Shown: in pieces, positions 1 through 9,692 of the stretch
Numbering within the stretch: the stretch's first letter is position 1
How the letters are laid out: each line of letters starts with the position of its first letter
Source: Neofusicoccum parvum
Lineage: Eukaryota > Ascomycota > Dothideomycetes > Botryosphaeriales > Botryosphaeriaceae
DNA: 64,000 nucleotides
NCBI GenBank assembly: GCA_020912385.1
Contig: CP087223.1
Span: forward strand, 682,001-746,000
Direction: 5' to 3'
Program-made: the position numbers and the translations under genes
Notes under the pieces: model-generated
Database searches by the model: none
The model's input: the letters and a program-made list of their open reading frames with translations, nothing else
What the model was told of the DNA's origin: nothing

Positions 1-2
1 AG

Positions 3-436
3 GAGCTCGATCTGCTGACACTGCGCAACATGCACCCAGACAACTCCTGGTCAGAGCTAGCAAAGCGGTTCAACGAGGGTCGAGAGACTCTTCGCTGTAG
101 GACAGCTACCTCTATAAGGAAAAAATGGAAGGCTTTGAAGGACAAGAGGCATTTGGTTTCTGAGCCGACAAGCCCTCCTCAGACTGCCGTAAGAACTTCG
201 CTTTGATCCAAGCCTTTCCGGCACACGCTAAAGGGGACACCTAGGCATTTCCAAACTACACTCAATCTGACATGCTTCCTTGGTGTGCTGATATCGCGGT
301 CTGGCTGAACGCGTTGCCTGACCCTTCAGGTGTTAGTTGGTACTCGGGAGATTGCTTCTGGTATGGATGGTCAGACGTAGAAGAATGGATGCAGCAAGCC
401 TACGGCGGCGAACATGTCGTTGAGCTCAAGGGATAA
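3..436 (+). CDS. MYB/SANT-like DNA-binding protein, 3' part (gene runs off the left edge)
   Basis: Two exons are visible. Exon 1 (3-188) encodes a SANT/Myb-like helix-turn-helix segment: a leucine-rich first helix, the motif SWSELAKRF, then a recognition-helix-like RTATSIRKKWKALKDKR. It ends at a GTAAGA donor. An intron (189-244, ending CACCTAG) joins in phase 0 to exon 2 (245-436), a Trp-rich acidic tail ending in VVELKG and a TAA stop. Without splicing the frame closes at 204-206. The N-terminus is outside the window, so length and start are unknown. Family knowledge: this fold binds DNA, and MYB/SANT genes are reported near the end opposite the captain in some Starship elements. That context is why I take it seriously, but its role here is inference. 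It could also be an unrelated trihelix or Myb regulator. Confidence 0.6.
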
Positions 437-1535
437 AGCTTGGAGTGGCTACGGTTCACGTTACTTCATATTCGCCCGATTCTCCAGTGGATACAATCGT
501 ACGTACTTTGACACACTACACAAATCGCATTGTTCCTTATGGAGTGTGTCTGAGAGAGACCTAACTTCTCTATACTCGTGTTAACTCGGCGTATTTGAAT
601 GGAATGAACAAGGTCACTTCCACAGTATCTTTGATCCAACGTAAACCAACGAAAGTAAGCGTATGGATGCGAGATCCGGTTGTTATAGTTGAGGCGCCGG
701 CGAAAGAGGCGGAAGCGTGGTATAACTGCTACTGGTGTAACTTTTCAGGCTCGCTTTCTTGTTATCAATCTCTTGGATCCTAGCGACCTCAGTGTTGGGC
801 GGCATGGCGCGGAGCTCAGGACCCGTGATATATAGAAAGTTGCGAAGCTTGATGCTCATTCCGTCTCAAAGATTTCGCTTATTCGTCCGACTAGTATCCC
901 TAGTTCAGTGTAGATGCGCTGGAACTTCGTAGGCTAATGCATCAAGAGCGTGTTTCTTTGACGTAAGTCGAAATTTCGCGAGACTATATTATTACGGTCA
1001 GGGTCGCCGAAGGCGTGCCTGAAGACTCGTAGGAGGTCACCGTAATCACATTTAGTGTTGGCGGGGGGTATATTAACGTGGCCTTTGTTACCATCATAGC
1101 CGTACACCTTTGGATATGCGTCGCAGTCGCGGGACACAATACAATAGATGAAAGAAGAGGGACGATGTCCCGGTAGGTTTGTAATTATACTAAATCAGAC
1201 GTAGATAGCGCCGCTACCGAGAAGGAGGAGGAGGAGGAGGAGGAGGAGGAGGAGGAGGTAAGGACGGAGTTAGTAAATAGCTTCGATAGGTTAACCATGT
1301 TTGATCTTTAGTTTAATTCGTCACCATGTACGCATCCAGGTTACATAGTACTAAGAATAGGAGCTTCTAATAAAGCCACAGCGAGGCGGCCGATTGCGTT
1401 CTCCCCTACAAGCGCGCGCGTCCTAAATTAGAACTTTGGTAGAAGCCCGAATTCTCAAGAATATAAATATTCGTTCTGCATACAGATATTTGATAAACAG
1501 CATTAAAAGCTGAAACCTCCTCCGAAAAGAGGAAC
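437..1535. other. Intergenic stretch with no recognisable gene
   Basis: Only short, unconvincing reading frames on both strands. A perfect (GGA)n microsatellite occupies about 1224-1259. I see no promoter motif that I could assign with confidence to pseudokinase A downstream. Confidence 0.5.
1224..1259. repeat. (GGA)n microsatellite
   Basis: About twelve uninterrupted GGA units, read directly. It lies in non-coding sequence between the MYB-like gene and pseudokinase A. Confidence 0.95.
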
Positions 1536-2538
1536 ATGACTTCTAAGCCTATAGGCCCTTCCACGTTGGCTTTCCCCGTCGACCACGTGTCAAAGTCGAC
1601 AGTGCAGGGCATTGCATACCCTACGTCTAGGTCCTCAGCGCACAACTCTCAGCTCTGCTTAGAGCCGGAAAGACTTCCGAGCGGAAGTCATGACCTATCT
1701 TTACTACCGCTCCGGCTCTGCAAGAGCGGCGACCTGAATCCTTCCCCCAACGCCACGGATGGCTACATCTACGAGCTCAAGATAAAACATGACAATCCAT
1801 ACTACAGCTATCGGCCAATCTACTCTCTTGGCCGCAGCGCTGATTTGGTAATGGCCTTTTCCCGTGTCAGCCCAGCTCGACAGCCGCTGCCAGTCAAGAA
1901 AACGCTGGTACCACATGGTTTCAACCCACGGAAAGATCTTGTGCAAGTCTGCCACCCTAAGATAGTAAGAGTGATGGAAGCCTTCTACTATGGTAATTCA
2001 ATATTCACCGTATATGAGAAGATGGAGGTCTCCTTGGAACAGATAGCTGCCCTGCCCGTACAGCTTGAGGAGCATCAAGTAGCAACAATCTGTTCGGAGG
2101 TTCGTAATGCACCGCCTTGAAATCCACTAAGAATCGCAGCCCTAACAATTTCCAAGGTCTTGAAAGGTTTGGACTTTATTCACAGCAAAGTAGGTGTGAG
2201 ACACGGATCGTTAAACGCAGCAAACATCCTCTTCTCTTCACAAGGCACTATTAAGATCGGTATGTGCACCTCTAGCAAGCAAAATCAGTTACTAATTCCG
2301 GCAAACTATAGGAAACATCAGTGAAGTGCTCATTCAAGATGAACGCGAGGACATCAACCTAGACATCCAGGCATTCGGGCAGATCGTCGGCGGACTGCGC
2401 GAAATTTGGTCCGAGGAAGCCGCCGCATTCCTCGCAGCCACGAAAGAGAAGTCTTGCGCAGAGCTCCTAGCAGTATGGTTTCCGTATCTCAATATACTTT
2501 CGACAAACCTAACGTGCGAAATAGTCTTTCTTCGTTAA
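1536..2538 (+). CDS. Pseudokinase-like protein A (297 aa, three exons)
   Basis: Exons 1536-2099, 2157-2259 and 2312-2538 join in frame to 297 codons. Intron 1 has a CCCTAAC branch site; intron 2 has ACTAAT. The protein aligns by eye with the two genes at 17970 and 19691. The N-lobe has the beta-3 lysine region LPVKK (about 118-122), HPKIV (about 140) and a hinge-like VYEKMEVSL. The second exon holds the catalytic-loop equivalent RHGSLNAANIL (203-213), where canonical kinases have HRDLKPxNIL: the catalytic Asp is Ser. The DFG position reads GNIS. The C-lobe is shortened and ends in a poorly conserved tail. I conclude a kinase fold without phosphotransfer chemistry. ATP binding and function are unknown. 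The start is the first Met in frame. Confidence 0.65.
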
Positions 2539-2775
2539 AAAATCACGTGGATATCCAGCTTTTAAGGACGAAGTTCAAATTGCACTTGTTGCAACTACTA
2601 AGAGTTGGAGCTTCCATGATAATTTCTAGGTCGACAACGAAAGATCTAGTGCCCGATAAGCTCCAGTAAATTTCTTTGATTTGATTTGTAGAGTTGCTTT
2701 GCTGTAGTAATTTAACGTTTAGAATGTGCTTAGATTAGCTGGTATAAAGGAAAAGGAGGGGGATAGGAGGCTTAC

Positions 2776-2985
2776 TGTCGAACGGTGCGAGAAAGTAAGA
2801 CGCCGCTGTCTTGTAAATTAAGGCTATCTGAGCTAACTATATACTACGCGTTTGAAAGAACACAGTGGCTCTTTTCATTAACCTTGGCTATAGTAAGAAG
2901 GGGAGCAAAGGGGTAGTGTTGAGGCTAGTGTAGCTTTTGTTGAACGAAAGATGAAGCACGTGATTGCGGGCACGTGTGGTTGACA
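2776..2985 (-). mobile_element. MITE, family 1, complete copy
   Basis: A 210-bp non-coding element with unequal ends. The right end reads TGTCAACCAC on the minus strand; the left end reads TGTCGAACGG. It is flanked by a perfect 5-bp target duplication CTTAC (2771-2775 and 2986-2990). It is the same sequence family as copies at 3330, 8643, 17418 and 58194. It has no coding capacity. Confidence 0.88.
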
Positions 2986-4158
2986 CTTACTTTGTCTGCG
3001 TACCCTCGCACTATATACTTCTAGCTGGTTGTACACATAATTTATCACACTTGGTCTAGCACTTTTAGCGCTATTTTAACCTCCCTCCCTACGTAACTAG
3101 AGAAAAACCCACAGTGCCAAAACAAGTTCAACTGATCAGTATATTGAGTTTTCCCTCCAGCATCTATAGATTTACCGTTAGTGTAAATTTATTCTTTAGC
3201 TACTTCTCCTCTAATTCCTACAATACAATACTAAAATTACGGCGATCTTTGCTGTGCTATCAGCCGCTTCTTTTGTAGCATGGAGAAGCCCCCGAACTTT
3301 CCGGTACCTCGGTGAGATCACAAGGCTTCTGTCGAACGGTGCGAGAAAGAATACACCGCTGGTTTTCTTATTGTTGCTATAGAATCGTGCTATATATGTG
3401 TAATGATCGGACTTACGGAAATGCGTATAACTAGGGTAAATGACTTGTGCAGGGGTAGGTGTATGATGTAGTAAGTTAGGTCAAGCTCCACCATGTCGTT
3501 TCGGCTTAAACGGGCCTAGCGGGTGCAGTGAAGCCGGCCATATGCCGCATAGTTGCCTTCGGCGGCCGGGACGGTCTACAAATTCATCATCATCAGTAGT
3601 AGAAAACACCAACTGAGCCGGCGACGTTCAGCCAACACCTCACGATCAGTCAACCCAACTAACTGATCGCACCCCGCTCACTGAGCATCAGATTTTATGG
3701 AACTCTCCTACTTATATATAGTACGCTCATTAGCATAGCTTTGACCTTCGTGGTAAACTCCAATAACAATCGAGCCATCGTTAGTAACACGGCCTTCGCA
3801 CGCAGTGCTCAGTCACGTGTAGCCCTTCACTGTTCTCACTGTTCTCCCCTTGTACTCACTCAAGGTAAACCCCACACGGCTTACCACCCTCTTTGGTATT
3901 TGGATCCTTAGATGCAGAGGCCCGCCGTAACACTAAGGCGCCTAGGCATCCTCACATATTAAGGATCTGGTAGACCTCCTGGTCTGTTCATAATGATATT
4001 AGATGAAAAGGATCAAATTTTTGACTGTCCTACTAAATGAAGGTAAATAAGTGACCTCAAATACATGAATCTGAACTGATATGCCCGATGAAATGAGAGT
4101 GTCCAAGGAAGTGATATCCGAAGGTATTTTTTACGAACTGATATTAACTCGTTCTTTT

Positions 4159-7100
4159 TTACTTCGTTGCTGTCTGACCATTTATCTTCTTGTAGAGGAT
4201 CTGAACCACCTTCTCGTATCCTAAGGACGAAGCAGCGTGGAGAGCGTTGCCGTAGTCTCCGCCCTGGGCGTTGACGTCGGCGCCCTTGTCGAGCAGTGCC
4301 TGAACCACCTTCTCGTATCCTCTGGATGAAGCAGCATAGAGAGCGTTATCGTACTTTCCACCCTGGGCGTTGACGTTGGCGCCCTTGTCGAGCAGTGCCT
4401 GAACCACCTTCTCGTGTCCTCTTTCTGAAGCAGCCTGGAGAGCGTTGCCGTAGTATCCGCCCTGGGCGTTGACGTCGGCGCCCTTGTCGAGCAGTGTCTG
4501 AACCACCTTCTCGTATCTTCCGAATGAAGCAGCATAGAGAGCGTTATCGTAATTTCCACCCTGGGCGTTGACGTTGGCGCCCTTGTCGAGCAGTACCTGA
4601 ACCACCTTCTCGTATCCTCTGGATGAAGCAGCATAGAGAGCGTTATCGTACTTTCCACCCTGGGCGTTGACGTTGGCGCCCTTGTCGAGTAGTGCCTGAG
4701 CCACCTTCTCGTGTCCTCCGAATGAAGCAGCCTGGAGAGCGTTGCCGTAGTATCCGCCCTGGGCGTTGACGTCGGCGCTCTTGTCGAGCAGTGTATGAAC
4801 CACCTTCTCGTGTCCTCCGGATGAAGCAGCCTGGAGAGCGTTGCCGTAGTATCCGCCCTGGGCGTTGACGTTGGCGCCCTTGTCGAGCAGTGCCTGAACC
4901 ACCTTCTCGTGTCCTCCGAATGAAGCAGCCTGGAGAGCGTTGCCGTACTCTCCGCCCTGGGCGTTGACGTCGGCGCCCTTGTCGAGCAGTGCCTGAGCCA
5001 CCTTCTCGTGTCCTCCGAATGAAGCAGCCTGGAGAGCGTTGCCGTAGTATCCGCCCTGGGCGTTGACGTCGGCGCCCTTGTCGAGCAGTGTATGAACCAC
5101 CTTCTCGTGTCCTCCGGATGAAGCAGCCTGGAGAGCGTTGCCGTACTCTCCGCCCTGGGCGTTGACGTCGGCGCCCTTGTCGAGCAGTGCCTGAGCCACC
5201 TTCTCGTGTCCTCCGAATGAAGCAGCCTGGAGAGCGTTGCCGTAGTATCCGCCCTGGGCGTTGACGTCGGCGCCCTTGTCGAGCAGTGTATGAACCACCT
5301 TCTCGTGTCCTCCGGATGAAGCAGCCTGGAGAGCGTTGCCGTACTCTCCGCCCTGGGCGTTGACGTCGGCGCCCTTGTCGAGCAGTGTATGAACCACCTT
5401 CTCGTGTCCTCCGGATGAAGCAGCCTGGAGAGCGTTGCCGTAGTATCCGCCCTGGGCGTTGACGTCGGCGCTCTTGTCGAGCAGTGCCTGAACCACCTTC
5501 TCGTGTCCTTTCTCTACCGCCCACGAAAGCGGCGTCCGTCCGTCATTATCCGTCGAGTCCACGTCAACTACGCCTGTATCTAGTAGGAAAGAGACTATTC
5601 TCTTGAATCCAAACTCCGCTGAGTACGAGAGTAGACTTCTCTTTTTTGAGAATTTGAAATCGCGTCCAATACTCTTTTGGCTCCATTCCTCATCAAAGTC
5701 ATTAGTGTTTACCTTGTAAGGCTTCCTTCCGGGAGACTGGTTTGTTACAAGGCTCATCAGGAATATTTCAGTAGCTTCCTTACTCATAGTCGCCATAGCT
5801 GCGAAAAGGGGACATCCATAACGCTCATTCTCTACCTCGTGACAGGAGGCGGCGGATGGATGGACTCCAATGAGGTTTGGCATGTTGTGCTCTCCAAGTA
5901 AATATAGGAGACTCACACCTGCTGAGTGCCTGCGTACTTCATGCTTTTCAAGGAGATTGTCAAACTTAATCCAACGAGGTAGCTGAAAGCTGTTGAGGAA
6001 TTGCGCTTGTGTGATGCCGCTTCCTTCTGCCGCGTTTGCATGATATAGCACATTGTGTACGGCATATTCGAGGAAAGGAAATGCCTTAGAAGCTGACTTG
6101 CGAAGGTCTGCGGCTTGCTGCGATGAAGCTTTAGGAAGGAGGTCGGGGACATCTAATGGGGTGAAAACATCCACGCTCATGTAGCTAAGGCAGCACTGCT
6201 TCAGCCGCTCGTGGCTTTGGCCCTGGAGATTGCTTCTAAGATCTGGCCAGATGCTGCTGAGACCATCTTCTTTTAGAAGAAAGTCCCGCACTGACTCGTG
6301 AATGAACTGGACTTTCTGAAGCTTGGATGTTGTAATCTCGGTTAGCCCTTTAGACGAGTCGAGGATGAACCTCTTTATCACATCCCTTGTGATCTCGCTG
6401 GGATCCCATATCGATACTGCGTCCGTTTCGACTCCGGAAAGGATGGCGAAGTACAGCTGCTCGGGGCTTAGCGGCTGTTTGGCGAAAAGTACCCACTGAA
6501 TACACAGCACCAGCTCGTCTGTGTTACGCGAGTCACGTGTCAAGATGTCGCGAAATAGTTCGTGCAGGTCGCTAGGGATCTCCTGCAGCCTCCTTCGAAG
6601 TGCGTGCATCCGGCCGCGGTCGTGTTCTCTGTTCAGAATCTCTACGACGAGAACGACCCACATGAAGACCCCTGAGGCCTTTTCCTGAATTTTGCCTCGG
6701 ATCTGCTGCGCGACATTGCTCTTCCCAATCTTCAACTCAGTCTCGAGGTAGTTGGTGATGTCCTGCGTATGTCCTTCTTGGCCTTCTAGCACTAGATCCA
6801 GCCCCTTTCGGATTGTGATATGGGGGTAGTGTCTGCTCGAAAAACATACTTGGAAACGGATTCCGGATGACGCAGCGAGCTCTCCAACGCGTTCAAAGAA
6901 CGATATCATATCGCGTATCTGCGTCTCTTCGCATTCGTCTAGAGCATCGATAAAACAGACGACCTGAGACTCTCCTAGACTCTGTATCGCATGCTCTAGC
7001 AGCATCTTGAGTGATTCAGTGCTCCATCGATGATCTGTGCTTGCGCTCGACGTTGAGAGACCGAGCGAGTCAAAGACACTCTGGAGAGCGGGAAGCCGTT

Positions 7101-8205
7101 CGAGAAGTTGCAATAGCAGCGACCTGTACGTTCCGATCGTTGATTTCTCGATATCCTCGCCTCGGGCGTTGAAGAAGAAAGAGATAACAATCCTATCCTT
7201 CATCGTCTTCCGGGCGTGGGCGAGAGCGAATTTCATCAACGTAGATTTTCCTGTACCTGGTTTCCCCTTGATCCATAAAAACCCGTGGTGTTCGCTTAGC
7301 TTGGTCGCGTCAAGCCAGTCATGGTACTCGGACTTGTGTAATAACCATTTACACGTTTTGGCATGCGCATTTTTGATAGTCATCTGGCGCGCATCGATCT
7401 GGTCAAACCTCAACGAGTCCAGGAGTGTTTGTTTCTGTTCTTCACTTAGCGACAGAGCTCTGCCGCCGAAAGACTCCCTGATCTCCTTCTGAAGCCGTTT
7501 CTGTGCTTTCTCCCGCCCCTCCCCGTACAACAGCGGCATTTGAATGTCAAACATGCCTAGCAGACAATATACCGCGTCCTCTTCGCGTTTTGTTGTTCGT
7601 CTCTTTGCCCACATGAACCTCTCGTCCACACTGAACTGGGATAGTGGTTTTCCTCGGAGAGCGCCAGCGGGGATTCCTGTCGTTTCGTGGATAGTTTGCT
7701 CCATTGACTCTTTGTTACCAAGGTATATTCCGTCGCGAGAGAAGAAATCGACGAATTTTGGTGCGATAAGCTCTTGAAGGGTCCACCCTCGCGTGAACCA
7801 TTTGCTTTTCCTGAAGGCTGGTTTCCATCTCTGTGAGCCCTTGTCATCCCCATCGGAAGGTTCGCGTGAAACATCAGATAGGTACACATAGCATCTCTCC
7901 GCATTCTGGTACCAGCGAAACATCGAGTTGATAGCTTCCGATAGCTCAGTGTTGTTTGACTTGTTAATGCAACAGGTGTCGATCCAGAAATGTTGGAGAC
8001 CGTCTTTTGCAGCTCGCTCCTGACAGAAGCGAACCTTGCGGTAGCCAGATTTACTTTTACCTCTGTCGCTCGTAAGATCTTGGAAAGTAACCTCGTCATC
8101 ATCTGAACCCCATGTGTGCGATAGAATCGCATAGCGCGGAATGTTGTTGCCTAGGCGCTCAACAAGGCTGAAATCGCCATTGACATCAAGCTCCAACAGA
8201 TGCAT
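4159..8205 (-). CDS. HET-NACHT-ankyrin NOD-like receptor (1348 aa)
   Basis: A single uninterrupted exon. Residues 1-150 are a HET domain: YAILSHTWG (25-33), WIDTCCINK, then FTRGWTLQELIAP. A linker leads to a NACHT ATPase with Walker A GKPGTGKS (314-321) and Walker B VVCFIDALDECEE (about 415-427). A helical region follows, then an ankyrin array from about residue 860 to the C-terminus. The array includes 13 near-identical 33-residue units of the type DKGADVNAQGGYYGNALQAA (about 4190-5510). In this family the repeats sense a ligand, NACHT oligomerises, and HET triggers heterokaryon-incompatibility-type cell death in the cytosol. The gene lies on a segment inserted into a MITE. All key nucleotide-binding motifs are present and no nonsense codon is seen. 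Which ligand it recognises is unknown. Confidence 0.93.
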   Translation of the reverse strand: MHLLELDVNGDFSLVERLGNNIPRYAILSHTWGSDDDEVTFQDLTSDRGKSKSGYRKVRFCQERAAKDGLQHFWIDTCCINKSNNTELSEAINSMFRWYQNAERCYVYLSDVSREPSDGDDKGSQRWKPAFRKSKWFTRGWTLQELIAPKFVDFFSRDGIYLGNKESMEQTIHETTGIPAGALRGKPLSQFSVDERFMWAKRRTTKREEDAVYCLLGMFDIQMPLLYGEGREKAQKRLQKEIRESFGGRALSLSEEQKQTLLDSLRFDQIDARQMTIKNAHAKTCKWLLHKSEYHDWLDATKLSEHHGFLWIKGKPGTGKSTLMKFALAHARKTMKDRIVISFFFNARGEDIEKSTIGTYRSLLLQLLERLPALQSVFDSLGLSTSSASTDHRWSTESLKMLLEHAIQSLGESQVVCFIDALDECEETQIRDMISFFERVGELAASSGIRFQVCFSSRHYPHITIRKGLDLVLEGQEGHTQDITNYLETELKIGKSNVAQQIRGKIQEKASGVFMWVVLVVEILNREHDRGRMHALRRRLQEIPSDLHELFRDILTRDSRNTDELVLCIQWVLFAKQPLSPEQLYFAILSGVETDAVSIWDPSEITRDVIKRFILDSSKGLTEITTSKLQKVQFIHESVRDFLLKEDGLSSIWPDLRSNLQGQSHERLKQCCLSYMSVDVFTPLDVPDLLPKASSQQAADLRKSASKAFPFLEYAVHNVLYHANAAEGSGITQAQFLNSFQLPRWIKFDNLLEKHEVRRHSAGVSLLYLLGEHNMPNLIGVHPSAASCHEVENERYGCPLFAAMATMSKEATEIFLMSLVTNQSPGRKPYKVNTNDFDEEWSQKSIGRDFKFSKKRSLLSYSAEFGFKRIVSFLLDTGVVDVDSTDNDGRTPLSWAVEKGHEKVVQALLDKSADVNAQGGYYGNALQAASSGGHEKVVHTLLDKGADVNAQGGEYGNALQAASSGGHEKVVHTLLDKGADVNAQGGYYGNALQAASFGGHEKVAQALLDKGADVNAQGGEYGNALQAASSGGHEKVVHTLLDKGADVNAQGGYYGNALQAASFGGHEKVAQALLDKGADVNAQGGEYGNALQAASFGGHEKVVQALLDKGANVNAQGGYYGNALQAASSGGHEKVVHTLLDKSADVNAQGGYYGNALQAASFGGHEKVAQALLDKGANVNAQGGKYDNALYAASSRGYEKVVQVLLDKGANVNAQGGNYDNALYAASFGRYEKVVQTLLDKGADVNAQGGYYGNALQAASERGHEKVVQALLDKGANVNAQGGKYDNALYAASSRGYEKVVQALLDKGADVNAQGGDYGNALHAASSLGYEKVVQILYKKINGQTATK
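4196..5510 (-). repeat. Near-identical 99-bp ankyrin-coding tandem repeats (13 units)
   Basis: Units of 99 bp differ at only a few positions, mostly codons that switch Tyr/Glu/Lys/Asn after NAQGG, Ser/Phe/Glu after AAS, and VVH/VAQ/VVQ. Near-identity at DNA level with variation concentrated at surface positions fits recent unequal exchange or gene conversion, as described for repeat domains of fungal NLRs. The outer three or four units are more diverged (DNALYAASSRGYEKV type). Copy number may be mis-assembled. Confidence 0.9.
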
Positions 8206-8637
8206 CGAGATGGAACTGTCGGGCGGAATAGGAATGGATGTTATCGAAGAAAATAGAGAAGACGTGTGCGGATCAAGTGGTCGAAGAGCTGTGTTGGAGA
8301 CGGCTGCACAGGTGATGGAGAGTTGTCAAAACGACCAAGCTGGAAGAAGTGGGCTGAACTCCACCAAGCTGACATCACGTGGGCAGCCCCATCTGTTCTA
8401 AGGCCAAATACAAACCAGGCTGGCTTCTCTAGCTTGTAACTATGCTACTTGGTCCTTAAGTCGTCCCGAGCTAGGCTACGGCGTTAGGCTCACCTATAAT
8501 AAAGCACTTAAACTTGATAATAGTCAGTTGGAATTCGTGGCTGGCTCGGCGTGTCTATCTCCTACGGCTAAGCGCCCCTCAGCGAAGAGTACATGACTCG
8601 AGTTACATCTAAACGGCCACGTTTTTTATTCATATAA
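8206..8637. other. NLR upstream region, no gene
   Basis: About 430 bp between the NLR start codon and the 5-bp duplication of the downstream MITE. No convincing reading frame. It presumably contains the NLR promoter, but I see no clear TATA motif. Confidence 0.4.
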
Positions 8638-8811
8638 GAAGGTGTCAACCACATTGGCCCGTAATCACGTGTTTTGTTTGCTTTTGCTTATACACGCGTT
8701 CTTTCTTTACTTTTTGCCGCACCATACACCTATCCCCACACACCTCATTTACCCCAGTTATGCGTATTTCCGTAAATCCGATCATTACACCTATATAGCA
8801 AGATTCTGTAG

Positions 8812-9636
8812 ATAGATAGATAGATAAATTCATTTCTTCCCGATATAGCTCCCTTACGGGTCCATGCGGGGTTGGCTATCTGCAATTATTTTACATGAGG
8901 GGGAAAACCTTGTTCACCAGGCAAAAACCCCTCCTCTCTGCTCAGGTATGTCTTCCTCTACTTGTTCCGTTTTTCCTGTTTACCGGTAGTGGCTGCTATG
9001 GCAGCCCTTCATTCAATCGCTAGTGTATCCTTTCAGTCTTCGTACCGGTCCTCCTGGTAGTCCTCCTAGTGGTCCTCCTGGTGGTCCTCCTGGTGGTCCT
9101 CCTGGTGGTCCTCCTGGTGGTCCTCTTGGTGGTCCTCTTGGTGGTCCTCCTGGAGCATTTCCCTGGCTAGGCTAAACTGGTTTAGAAGTCCTGTGCGTAG
9201 GAACCATACTGTCGCTGTCTTAATCCCCTTCTTTGTGGAGAGAAGTGTGTGAAAGTCGGTAGTTCCTGCGTCTTGGAGCATCTGGGCTCTATTCTGCTGG
9301 AAGTGATGGCAAAAGAGAAGGATATGCTTTGGGGTCTGTCTATGCCAGCCACATGAGCAGGCTGGGCTAGGATGCCCAGGCACCTTGCGCCTGAAGAGGA
9401 AGTCTTCCAGGCCAATGTTTTCAGTGCGTAGCAGGGTGGTAATTGTGCTTTGTGGCTTGGATAACCTATGGTGGAGGTGTCTGAGCTTTGGGTTCCACTT
9501 TGTATCTTGGGCAACTGGCTTGTTTCTCCTCGCCTGGCTTGTCTGGGCCATCCACTTTTCTTTCCAGATGTTTCTGATTGTTCTACGGAGCCTGGTTCTT
9601 TCAGGGAGCTTTTGTGTGGTAGGGGGCCTATTCTCT
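8812..9636 (-). mobile_element. LINE copy 1, 5'-truncated, minus orientation
   Basis: An 825-bp 3' fragment of the Tad/I-like LINE. The target duplication CAAGATTCTGTAG (13 bp) is at 8799-8811 and 9637-9649. The (TATC)n tail abuts the left duplication. The open frame 9066-9551 (minus) encodes the ORF2 C-terminus, with the zinc-knuckle-like CSCGWH...H...CHHF segment and a QEDH-repeat tail. The 3' untranslated region carries the CCC-GTAA-GGG hairpin at 8851-8860 (reverse complement). Confidence 0.9.
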
Positions 9637-9692
9637 CAAGATTCTGTAGCAACAATAAGAAAACCAGCGGTGTATTCTTTCTCGCGAAAAAC

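Noticed and set aside
4159..5510. CRISPR-like array suggested by regular repeats
   Set aside because: The repeats are coding, contiguous ankyrin units in a fungal NLR with no spacers.
4643..5524. Long Arg/Gly-rich open frame of 293 codons antiparallel in frame to the NLR ankyrin repeats
   Set aside because: It is a periodic shadow of the 99-bp repeat in another frame; it has no independent start signal or homology.
9468..9692. Upstream extension of LINE ORF1 by 75 codons
   Set aside because: This part is antisense LINE copy 1 and MITE sequence; the element itself starts at 9687, so the ATG at 9693 is the real start.
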